From: Cylindrobasidium torrendii FP15055 ss-10
Taxonomy: Eukaryota > Basidiomycota > Agaricomycetes > Agaricales > Physalacriaceae
Reading direction: 5' to 3'
NCBI GenBank assembly: GCA_000934385.1
Contig: KN880754.1
Location: forward strand, 1-23,919
Length of the DNA stretch: 23,919 nt
The notes beneath the pieces were generated by a model, which was not told where the DNA came from, did not search any database, and saw only the letters and a program-made list of their open reading frames with translations. Positions 8,014-17,113 of the stretch are shown here, piece by piece. Numbering within the stretch: position 1 is the first letter of the stretch; the number at the start of each line of letters is the position of its first letter. Position numbers and translations under genes: made by a program.

Positions 8014-10779
8014 CTATACGATGGAGGCTGTGGGAATCTCCGCCACTCTCAGCTTAGCAGCACCATAAGGAACGAGGGTGACATTGTACGAATCACCCAG
8101 GCAAGCGTTGGGGCTCTGTGGAGGCACAGACGCCGTGTTTTTCGCCAAATCCCAGGCAATGTCGCAAGCCAGGGCTGTTGCAAAGTATCGTCAGCATCGC
8201 CTGTGAAGAAAATGAGACCGACACTCGCCTGTAAAGGTAATGGGTTGGGCGCCAGACTCCCAGGCATAGAACGGCATGGCCTCCACTTCGCCGGACTTGT
8301 CATTGATTGAAAGCGTCGATGTGTCGATGGCCAGAGCCCAGTTCTCAGTCGGAAGAAGGATATGGTCGACAGTGTTGTTGTCGTACTGGGTCAAGGAAAT
8401 GTCAATGCGCTATCTCAACCTTGTGGAATATGGACAGCATACCGGAGTCAAATATTCAGCGGGCGCGTTGGGGTACAAGTTCCTCACGTCGCCCAGAGCC
8501 TGTGCGCTCCTATGCCATGCTATGAGATCGGCGAATGAACATGAGCATGTATTACGCACCTAAGACCAGGGGAAACGGTGTCGTTGTAGGCTAGCTCGAC
8601 GGCGTACAACAGGCCCCCGTAGCTCACGGAAACAGCGCCATTCAGGCGTTCGTCGACAGACAGTTCCGCCCCAAGAGATAGGCTGACTTTGGTCTCCCCA
8701 GCCTCGACGGAAATGCTCTGATGATTTTCCGAATCTGGCGACAGCGATGTCGGGTCGGCGCCACTGACACTGATGCTGCTAGCGTCCGTCGCCCAGCCTG
8801 GAATACGAATTTTGAAGGTGAATGGCCCGTCGGATGTGATGGTATAGCTGAGATCGTTGCCGAAGGGGTATAATGTGTCCACACGGACCTCGACTTGAGC
8901 GTTATTGACGGACCCGCTGTAAGTCAAAGGCCCGAGGAAAACATGGATCAGTTCAGTGTTGCCATTGCCCGTGTAAAAGGAGTTTGCCCAGAATTTTGGG
9001 AAGCCTTGTGGGTGGTTGACGGTACAGCAAGGGTAGTTCCTGTGTATCTCATTGAAGCAGAGTCGACAAAGAAACTATTGATCACTTACGGCTCGAATCC
9101 AAACACATTGGAGAGTGGCCCGTTGACCCCGAAAGGAGGTGGATCCATCTCCTTGGACCATATCTGGTTCGCTGACAGACTTTCAGACGATATCTGACGG
9201 GCGAAAATGCGACTTACGCTGTTGGTCATATTGATGTGCCCACCAGTCATGCGTAATTCCGGCTGGAAGTGCGTTGTATGCTAAACTTGTATGAGAAAAG
9301 GCGAAAAACAACCCTCGCTCGACTTGCCAATTCTTTCAGCCCTGTCTGCAACATCGTTCGTACCGAATATTTGATAGATAATCGATAGGGAGTATATTTG
9401 CTCCCTGTTCTTATTAGTAGGCGTCAATGGTAGGTGTTGGGCACGTACACAACGGTGCAGAGCTCTGTTCCCCGAGATGGCTCGAGTCCCGCCAAGTGCT
9501 CGTCAGACAGATATGAACCTTTGTACAACATGAGCACAGCATATCAGGATATTGGAAACGGACCATACCTGACGCGGCGCCATGATATGTATACAAAAGT
9601 TTGATTCGTTCAAAAGTGCTTTCCTTGTCTGTGTCGTCCGCTGTAAAGCGCCATGCAAGAGCCTCGGATTTCAGAGCTGAACAACGTTTCAATACGCGAC
9701 ATTCTGAGGGTATATATATTTGGTGTACCTTCGGCATTGTTGACACCGTGTGTCCAAGGCGCATAGCCGGTGGTAACAGCCTCCTTGGGGAACGTAGCGT
9801 CGGTGAACCAGTCGTTCTTCCACGAGTATCCTCTGTCGCGGACAAGCTTCATTGTCTCAAGGAGCTGGTCTTCCTTCCCATTGGGGTAGTTGTCGTATAC
9901 CCATTGCAGTGACAAAACGAGCTGGGAAACTGTCAATAGAGAGACAGTCGCGCGATAGACGAAGGACGTGCCTCTTCCCATCGAACGTACTGATATTCGA
10001 ATTGGAATCCAAGCGAAGCATCACCTTCTGTTCCATTTGACCATGTCTCGTATACGAGGTCAACAAATCGATGTATCGAGTCTACGATTCGCTCGGTTTG
10101 TGTGGGGTCACTCTCAGCGTATTGCTACCACGACAAATCAGGTTTTGGACGGACATCTGAGGAAAGTTGCTTACAGTGAGACCCATCAGCATGAGATAGC
10201 GAGGCCAGACGAGGCGGGGAACGGGATCCGACGCGTTCAGTGGCTCGGGCCCAATCCATCCGTCGTCGCCTTGCGTGTCCAAGTTATGGTCGAGGAATTC
10301 ACGCACTTGACCAATGAGTCGCTCGTCTCCAAGCTGGAACGCGAGAGCGACCATCCCATTACTACATGGTGTAAGGACCACAGGACGATTCGGCAGAACG
10401 TACGTACAACCAGTAAGGCGCGGCTTCGTGCATAGCGCTATATTCGATACTTCCGCCTGGAGACCAGATGGAACCCTTGACACTGTGAATCGGTATGTCA
10501 ATACAGTGCCGCGAGATAGAGAAAACAATCACGAACTATGCAGCCCAATCCATGAGATGCCCAGCGAGGCCATCTGCTTGCACTTTTGCCTGGTCAAGCT
10601 GCCAGCCCGAGGGCTTAATGGCGCCAGTGGGTATGCGGCCATAGAGCGGTACTTGCACTGGAACAAGAGGAACATTAAACATGGGGGGATTTTTGCAATA
10701 TCATTGACTTGCGCGCTCCAAGAGCCCTGGTCGCGGACAACCCTATGATCAGCGTCGACGCTAACGATGTTGACCACAT
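8014..10779 (-). CDS. Secreted GH127-like (DUF1680) six-hairpin glycosidase, probable beta-L-arabinofuranosidase type
   Basis: Fifteen minus-strand exons: 10779-10713, 10657-10537, 10482-10408, 10361-10175, 10124-9972, 9921-9729, 9676-9569, 9518-9449, 9404-9328, 9280-9218, 9171-9090, 9039-8560, 8509-8443, 8385-8229 and 8174-8014. They sum to an exact 686-aa frame. A signal peptide (MWSTSLASTLIIGLSATRALG) leads into PLYGRIPTGAIKPSGW, the usual N-terminus of the fungal family. The catalytic barrel holds ELC (E320, C322) and PCC (C403, C404). In the GH127 enzyme HypBA1 one Glu and three Cys at equivalent spacing bind zinc, one Cys being the nucleophile. C-terminal beta-domains follow (VDTLYPFGNDLSYTI, VPYGAAKLRVAE). 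Four introns (10712-10658, 9971-9922, 9327-9281, 8228-8175) appear to start with GC. Substrate is inferred from the family only. The neighbouring GH71 gene suggests a role in cell-wall or plant polysaccharide turnover. Confidence 0.85.
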
Positions 10780-10824
10780 TGTGGAGGTGGGAGTGTAGAG
10801 TATGGTTTCGTCGTTAACACGATA

Positions 10825-10830
10825 CTTATA
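10825..10830 (-). promoter_or_regulatory. Probable TATA box of the GH127-like gene
   Basis: TATAAG on the minus strand, about 46 nt before the ATG at 10779. This spacing suits a short leader of roughly 20 nt and supports the choice of the signal-peptide exon as the true start. Confidence 0.45.
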
Positions 10831-11553
10831 GGATACCTGGCAAGAACCGCCGTCCGGATGACGCTACGGGGTGTGCAGAAGAACAGGCCGGCCCGTTGAA
10901 GCCCATGCGAAGTGAACATCAGGTGAGCATGTTGTTATTCGTCAGACTGGCTATTATTCCTTGCGATGACTGAAAGTAAACAGGAACATGGAGATTGGAT
11001 CCGAGAACTAGAAAACGGTCAGCGGTCGGTATTTCAATGTCTGCTATTATGACCTTAAATATCCGTGAGACTCTGAGGCAGCTTAGGTGACAATGACATG
11101 TGCTGCTGCTTCTGGTTGAACGGTAATTTTCCACTCACGACATCGATAGCGTTCGCCTCCTTCCTATCAAAAGTTGCATTGACTCTGACAAGACTGCTCC
11201 CCGGGCTTCGCCCCGTTTGCCGGGAAAGACAGCAAGAAGACTGAAGCTGAATGTCCATTGGGCGGCCCGCAAATGTGCAGATGTACTCAGGTTGTACTAT
11301 TCAAATCGGCGATATCTGCCTATGGGAAACTGGCTTCAAAGTGCCCGATGATCATGATGGTAGAAGAGAGAGAGATGATCGAGTTCATTGTTGCCTGCTT
11401 TCAAGTCGAACTGACACCACACAAGTCCTCAAGTCACCCTTTTTGAACTGCTCACTTAATGAAAAGTTCATTGGTCTGAATAAATACACCGGTATTTTGG
11501 GCCCCGCAGATTACATAGTAAGTAAACATCCTTTGTTATGGACAATAAATCTC
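10831..11553. other. Intergenic region between the two glycoside hydrolase genes
   Basis: No supported gene. It contains the upstream flank of the GH127-like gene and the 3' flank of the GH71 gene. A small GC-rich hairpin (GGGC-TTC-GCCC) lies at 11203-11213. The open frames here, such as the plus-strand one at 11251-11631, have no splice logic or recognisable motif, and the latter runs into the GH71 coding region. Confidence 0.4.
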
Positions 11554-13067
11554 TCAAGCCTTGAGACCGACAACCTGGTAGTTGAAGTTGCAAGTGCCAT
11601 CCGTGTCAGCCGCAACATCCACTGTCGATGAAGCGGAAACGAGGGAGTTTCCACCCGACTTGACCTCAACAGTCACGCCGCCAGTCTTGATTCCAGGCGC
11701 GAAGAACGCGTTGAGACCTTGGACTGCTTGGTATTCCGCAATCACACTGCCGCCGCTCGAGATGGTGACAGTGTATCCGGGCTCGGCCAAGTAGAGCGCG
11801 ACGTTGACGGCGTCCTCAGCGCTTGCTGCGTTGCTAGGCTTCCCAAGGGAGTCGCCAGAGCATGACGCCGTCGTAAGAAGGGGGCGGTACCAGAATGCGC
11901 CAGCGACTTTGCCTTCGGTGGGGACGACCTGTGTCAGGTCGGTGACACCCTCCTTGAAAGCTTTGATGAAGGGAGGGAAGACGTTTTGCCATGCGGCGTG
12001 GTCGTATCCGTCGGTGTATGCTGGGATAGGGCTGTTTTCGATAGCCTTGGACCAGATGGGACCGATGTAGTGAGACTCGCCAGCGTCGTTCCAGGTGATG
12101 ATCTCGACGAAATCGGGAGCAACAGAGAGGACTTGACCGACGCGGAGACCCAAGTCTAATGGCAGAGTCAGACGAGTTTCAAAGGTTCTTAATGAAACGT
12201 ACTCAGTTCACCCTTGCGGTACCAGTTCTGACCGTCAGCAATGTGCTTATATTGGACGGGTGAGATGGCTGCGACGATGTGAGTCCAGGACAATCGAGTA
12301 TATGAGACTCTCGCTTACGCATCATGAATTGCTTGCTCGCATCCTTGGCTCCACTGAGGTACTGCTCGTCGGCCTTGGAAGAGACGTTGACATTGCCATC
12401 TTGCTCATAGGGCCATGCACTGTCCCAGCTGCAGAGGAGTCAGTATACCATCCTATGGGAGGTTCAGTAGACGCGCCTGAAGACACCATCAACCACAGGG
12501 TAGGTCGAGAAGAAATCCGTCGGTCCGTTTGGCGCGTTCGAAAAGCCCGGGATGAAGTAAATCTCAGTGTCAAGGGCATCGCGAAGGTGGGTCTGCCATC
12601 CGTTGTTGGGTGTGTCGCTTCCGAAGGTCAGTGTCGCGCCATAGAACGTGCTGATGACCGGCTTGTTGTCGTGCTTGTAATACGCATTGGTGGAGGAGTA
12701 GTTGCGGAAGGTATCCAGGAAATAAGAAACGTCGTCCTTGACGGCCATGTCGAAGGAGAAGAACAGCTTGAAGTCATTCGCCTCAGCAGCCGCGAATATC
12801 CACTGGATTGAGTTGACGGCCCAAGAGTCGACAACGTTCTGGACATTGAGAGCAAATGCATCGATTCCGATGGCCTTTGCCTGCAGCACGTCTTCGGTCG
12901 CCTGGCTTTCTTCCATCCCTCCAATCTAATAGAAGTTAGCAGGAGAAGAGACAGGACAGGGTGCGACCAACCATGTAGTGGGCAAAGACATCTTTGAGGG
13001 CAGCATATGATGGTGTCGCTGTGCTAAGCAGAATAGCGAGGCCAGTTAGTGTAGTGAAGCTCCGCAT
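11554..13067 (-). CDS. Secreted GH71 alpha-1,3-glucanase (mutanase)
   Basis: Minus-strand exons 13067-12972, 12925-12477, 12428-12319, 12268-12203 and 12155-11554, giving 440 aa. MRSFTTLTGLAILLSTATPS is a signal peptide, ending near SYA. The mature protein starts KDVFAHYM and continues with GH71 landmarks: AIGIDAFALNVQ, FKLFFSFDMA, NKPVISTFYGATL, DGVFSWDSAWPYEQ and ITWNDAGESHYIGP. A beta-rich tail (about 120 residues) ends in CNFNYQVVGLKA. GH71 enzymes hydrolyse alpha-1,3-glucan, a fungal wall polymer, so the enzyme could act in wall remodelling, autolysis or attack on other fungi. No carbohydrate-binding module is seen. Intron 12476-12429 must begin with GC (AG|GCGCGT) to join the conserved DGVF and SWDSAWP segments. 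A TATATAAG box lies about 45-52 nt upstream of the ATG. Confidence 0.92.
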
Positions 13068-13111
13068 CCTGGGGTCGATTGGCTGATGCTGTTCCCACTC
13101 ATCATTGTGGT

Positions 13112-13119
13112 CTTATATA
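13112..13119 (-). promoter_or_regulatory. TATA box of the GH71 gene
   Basis: TATATAAG on the minus strand, 45-52 nt upstream of the start codon at 13067, a normal spacing for a short fungal leader. Confidence 0.6.
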
Positions 13120-14293
13120 TGAACGGCCGCCACGCCTGAAAGGACTTCGAAAATGGGGTCAAACGACGAGCCACCAGCGAGCCACATGTATTGCAAGACG
13201 AAGCAGGTACAGCTGTTCAGATGATGGTGTAACACGCTTTGATGAATTCTGGGTTCCGGTCAGACAACCTGCGATCCGTTGGCAGAACAGTATTTTGCTG
13301 TTACAGCAGCACTATTGGCATGCGTCCGAAGCCTTTCTTGTAGAGTGCGCCCTCTTTCACTTTCGTTCCAAGTCCGCTGTGCGCTCTGGCCTTTGTTTCC
13401 AGACGAAAGCTGATGCCGGAATTCTCGCAGGCTCCGGAGGAGTTTTGGCCGAGACGGTCGGCATCAAGTCGACGTGGTGTTTCTGAATATTGGCGTTGTT
13501 GATGGCGGCCGGAGGGAGCAAGCAATTGGCAAGCAAGCTGATCTCGTTGTACCGGCCCGAGATGCCGATCAAAGTGTGCCCATCAGCTTGCTCTAAGTGT
13601 ACTTGGGCCTCACGCTCAATACCCAGTACGCAGCTGGAAATATTCGAGAGCCTCTCAGAGTGACAGATTCATTTGTCTGTATAGAGGACGCTGACCATCA
13701 CATGCTACGCAAGAGCCTAATTATTGGCGAGACGCTCATCCCGACGGATCTGTTTGTACCAACATCACTCAAGAACCTGCAAAATCAAGTACCATGCCTC
13801 GATTGCACATGTATATTGCGGATATACGCTTGCTTTTACATTTCTACGACGGACCACTGGTGGGCGAAACAAAGTCCATGGTGACAGCTCGTGAGTCTAC
13901 TTGACCTGAGCTCTCAGCTGCATGAGCGGACTAGCGATAACGTGACAAACAACGCGATTTCAAGCTCAGACTCCTCCCTTTCACGGTGAAGATTTCCGTG
14001 ATGACGAGGCCTAGACAACGTTGTTGTACTCGAGTTCATAAAAATTGGTATATGAGGTTAGCGATTTACCACTACAGCTGGTTACGAAATTGTGTAAATA
14101 AATATGCATGTGAATATGTGGAGAGAGAGAGAGTAACAAGAATAAAGAAGAATGAAAAATAGTAGAGTCGTGAAGATACAGTGAAAGTTCCGAATGTCCA
14201 CCCAATGCAGTTTTCCTGGCGCCTATGGAGGCAACCGGCCGACACACTGCTCGCACAGCATATTGATGATGTCCAAGAAACGAGCGCGTAGGG
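13120..14293. other. Gene-poor spacer with an unassigned open stretch and a GA tract
   Basis: About 1.2 kb without a supported gene. A minus-strand frame at about 13670-13357 is open for roughly 100 codons and contains plausible sequence (DGHTLIGISGRYNEISLLAN). It has no start codon near its beginning and no family I recognise, so it may be a gene remnant. A short (GA)n tract lies at 14121-14133. The rest presumably holds the GH71 upstream region and the 3' flank of the gene at 14294. Confidence 0.35.
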
Positions 14294-14980
14294 TTATCCC
14301 GATTGGAAATAGTCGTGGACGTCAAAGTCGGGCGGCGAGGGAAGCTCGTCCGCAACCCAGTCCTCGAATTCGCTGGGATCCAGTTCTGGCACTTGCGCAA
14401 AGTTCTCCTGTGACAATACCTTCATCGGAATAGCAAAAGACGTAGGAATTGGGTCTTCCGAGAGTAGCTTCATGCCCTCAGCATAATGGTCGATGGAAGA
14501 AGCCGTAGGAACCTGTTCGATAGTCGCGGGCTCGAATGGTGGCCATTGCGCGAGATCCGATTCGTCGAGCTCAGAAACGGCACAAGAGAAAGCGGGCTGT
14601 GCGCTCTCTTCCGTTGCTTGCACAGGCAGTATAGGCGACTCAGCAGCGGGTTGTTGGGGATGAATCGCATCGGATTTAGTACGGCGGTTTTTATGCATGG
14701 ACTTGGACTTGGGGTTGTGATTTACGGGCTCGTTTTGTCCTACAGCTGCGTAATACATTCGGCGCTCATCCGCACCCAGAAGAAGCCAGTCGTCCAAGAT
14801 AGTGTGAGTCGTATCCGTTTGCTCGCTGTTACCACACACGAGGTCCTTGGAGGATTCCTGGAGGCGCTGACCACGATAGAGTGCGTATAGGGCGTATGCT
14901 TTTGAGGCGCTGTCGGATTGAGCGTCGTCGTGAGGTACGTTGGGCGAGCGCAAGATACGCGTCTGACGGTGAGGTGGCAT
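14294..14980 (-). CDS. Small acidic protein with weak HMG-box-like segment
   Basis: Single-exon frame of 228 aa from the ATG at 14980; the open frame extends further left on the minus strand, but the MPPHRQ start has the better context and follows a CT-rich leader (TCTCTCTCTC). Residues about 28-82 (KAYALYALYRGQRL, then TILDDWLLLGADERRMYY) follow the hydrophobic/Trp/Tyr spacing of an HMG box, although key basic residues are sparse. A basic cluster (KSKSMHKNRRTK, about 91-102) could be a nuclear localisation signal. The C-terminal half is acidic and Pro-rich (LDPSEFEDWVADELPSPPDF), like a trans-activation region. A divergent HMG-type DNA-binding regulator is possible but unproven. It is divergent from the methyltransferase gene at 15371. 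Confidence 0.5.
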   Translation of the reverse strand: MPPHRQTRILRSPNVPHDDAQSDSASKAYALYALYRGQRLQESSKDLVCGNSEQTDTTHTILDDWLLLGADERRMYYAAVGQNEPVNHNPKSKSMHKNRRTKSDAIHPQQPAAESPILPVQATEESAQPAFSCAVSELDESDLAQWPPFEPATIEQVPTASSIDHYAEGMKLLSEDPIPTSFAIPMKVLSQENFAQVPELDPSEFEDWVADELPSPPDFDVHDYFQSG

Positions 14981-15370
14981 CTTGACGATGGAGGAAGGTA
15001 GTGAGAGTGATGGTGGTATGTGGTCAAGTGAGAGAGAGAGAATTATCGAGCGCTCATATATCATGTTTGTGAGTCCTTTTGTTTTTGTGTCATACCACGT
15101 GCCTGTAAATGACCTGGAGCCAAAGTCACAAAGGGCCGGCTTTGTTGACCAACCTGGCCTTCCAAATTGACCGTTTTGACCATTGCCCCATGGGTCAGCG
15201 TGGTAAGTAAGCCACCATTATGGGAATTTTAATGGCCGTTGCGGTGTCATGCCCAGGGCCCTCGTTGACTCAGTGTTACACGCGAAGAGACCATGAAAGC
15301 AAAAGGCAAAGTGCGGGCGGAGACCGGACCGATATAACCGATCTGAATTTCCACATTTTCGAACTTGATC
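14981..15370. promoter_or_regulatory. Bidirectional upstream region with TGACC half-sites and an E-box
   Basis: This 390-bp interval separates two divergent genes. It holds a CACGTG palindrome at 15096-15101. TGACC occurs at 15110-15114, 15146-15150, 15168-15172 and 15177-15181, with the reverse complement GGTCA at 15022-15026 and 15193-15197. Such clustering suggests binding sites for a regulator, but which one cannot be told. Confidence 0.4.
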
Positions 15371-16640
15371 ATGTTCTTCTACATCTCGTTCCTGCGTCCG
15401 CCGCCTGCATCTGTTCCCGTCGCTGGGAAGGTGACCCTAGTACCGCAGGTGGCGAACGACCTGCGAACAGAGTATCTTCCCGGCGCCCAGGACATCTATT
15501 ACTCCTGGCACAGTGGCACATCGCAAACGCGGGGAGTGAAGCTCACAACATGGAGGCAGGATACGATGTATCGCGAAATGAATGTTCCGCTTCCTCAGGC
15601 AGCAAAAGACAGGTCACATTGGAGGCTCATTCTGAGCCCATCGCCGCAAGAAGCGACAATTAATCTTCTCGATGTCGCGCAGCTTGGTCAAACTCCCTTT
15701 CCTATGCTCAGCGTACCCATCCGCATTGGCAAAGGCGGTGAAGACAAGAAGCAGGAACAGATTGAGAGAGTCTATGCTCTAGGAACTGGCAGGATCAAAA
15801 TTACAGAGCAGACGTCCTTCGATTTAGACAAGGTTTGTGTTTCGGTCACCTTTTCCTCCAGAGTGTAATCTGTCGACGTTCCAGAAAATATGGGATAGTG
15901 GTATTGGCTTGAGCTCTTGGCTAGCGTCAAGGAAGCGCGACGGCTTGTTGCCTCCTTCGCTTGGCGATGCTTTGTTTTCTACATCCCCCAGACGGATATT
16001 AGAGCTGGGTCCGCGACCTTCCGTGTGATTTCATCTTGATGTTGATGCGCATGGGTAGGTGCAGGAACAGGGATTGTCGCCATCACCATTGGTGCTTTGA
16101 GATCAGCGGATTCTGAAGCGGAGCCCCCAGAGTGTCCTGCCGAAATCCTTACAACGGACCTCGGTTTGCTGTTTACATTGTATGTTAGCTACTCTCTCTC
16201 ATTACAAAACAGACTCTGCGATGGAAATTCTGCGCCATAACATCGCCGCAAATAGTCCACTCTTCAAAGCGCAACACTGCTCGCCCGTAGCTCGTGTCCT
16301 AGACTGGGACAGTGAGCTTCCAGCCTTTACTCAAGAAGGATTCGACGCAATCGTGTATGCAAACCCGTCTCTTGCGTCCTGCTTACACTCACGTTCCCAC
16401 AGGATGGCGGACATCACTTACAATACAGCATCTTTTCCGTCGCTAGTAAAAACTCTGGCCGGACTGATTGAACGATGCAGAAAACCGCCGGTGATTCTTC
16501 TAGGATACAAGCAGCGAGATGAAGGGGAGCGAACTTTATGGCCAATGCTGAAAGACGTCGGAGTCGAACTCACGAAACTCGACGAGGTTCTAGGAGCAGG
16601 AGGTTCTCCCGTCGAAATTTGGATGTCCAATAGTCCATGA
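15371..16640 (+). CDS. METTL21-type (Methyltransf_16) SAM-dependent methyltransferase
   Basis: Exons 15371-15832, 15885-16008, 16059-16163, 16213-16354 and 16403-16640; phases fit and give 356 aa. The C-terminal half carries the class I methyltransferase signs of this family. IWDSGIGLSSWL lies at 156-167, motif I ILELGAGTG at 192-200, then an acidic strand end TTDLD (about 227-231). MADITYN at 279-285 contains the family's D-x-x-Y motif (D281, Y284). The N-terminal 150 residues are less conserved and may fold on the substrate. Members methylate lysines, or occasionally histidines, of translation factors, chaperones and other proteins. The target here is unknown. The first ATG of the open frame is 15371. 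Introns are all GT-AG, 48-52 nt. Confidence 0.8.
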
Positions 16641-17042
16641 TATCCTATGGCTAACGCCCGAAGGACTTGTGAAACCAGTGAGGAGACTCGTAGGGGTATG
16701 AGCTTTGTTAGTTCGCCCCTCCCTCCCATCCTGTAGCGTGTATTTGTTTCCTGAACTGTCCTCGAACGCCTCATTTCTGTGACCCGAGTTTTTTGCAATG
16801 CATGTCCAATTTAGGACTCGTTTAATAACACTCGAAACATCATTGTTCTTTCGCGTTCATAGTTTGGCCTTCTTCCAACCCTTTTAGTGACGCACAAAGA
16901 GAGTTAACGCCGGAAGATGATTTGTGGCGGTTTCGCAACACACGTGGGGCTGATCGCATGGCGGTTCATAATTGTGTTCCTCTCCCTTTTACCTTGACTA
17001 CGGAAATTCCTTGGACCAAGTCCCTTTGTCGCCAACGACGTG
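16641..17042. other. Intergenic region upstream of the F-box/WD40 gene
   Basis: No gene seen. It holds the 3' flank of the methyltransferase gene and the upstream region of the next gene; both are on the plus strand. Confidence 0.4.
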
Positions 17043-17049
17043 TATAAAA
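17043..17049 (+). promoter_or_regulatory. TATA box of the F-box/WD40 gene
   Basis: TATAAAA, 65-71 nt upstream of the ATG at 17114, followed by a GC-rich segment. Placement predicts a leader of about 35-40 nt. Confidence 0.6.
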
Positions 17050-17113
17050 GGCGCGTGCGCTGCGCAACCGGGAACCACGACGTCTGAAACGACTACGACG
17101 ACTGTACAGAGCA

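Noticed and set aside
11251..11631. 126-codon plus-strand open frame
   Set aside because: Runs antisense into the well-supported 3' end of the GH71 gene; no recognisable features.
13079..13486. 135-codon plus-strand open frame
   Set aside because: Lies over the GH71 promoter and TATA box, without motif or splice logic.
14486..14890. 134-codon plus-strand open frame
   Set aside because: Antisense shadow of the HMG-like gene.
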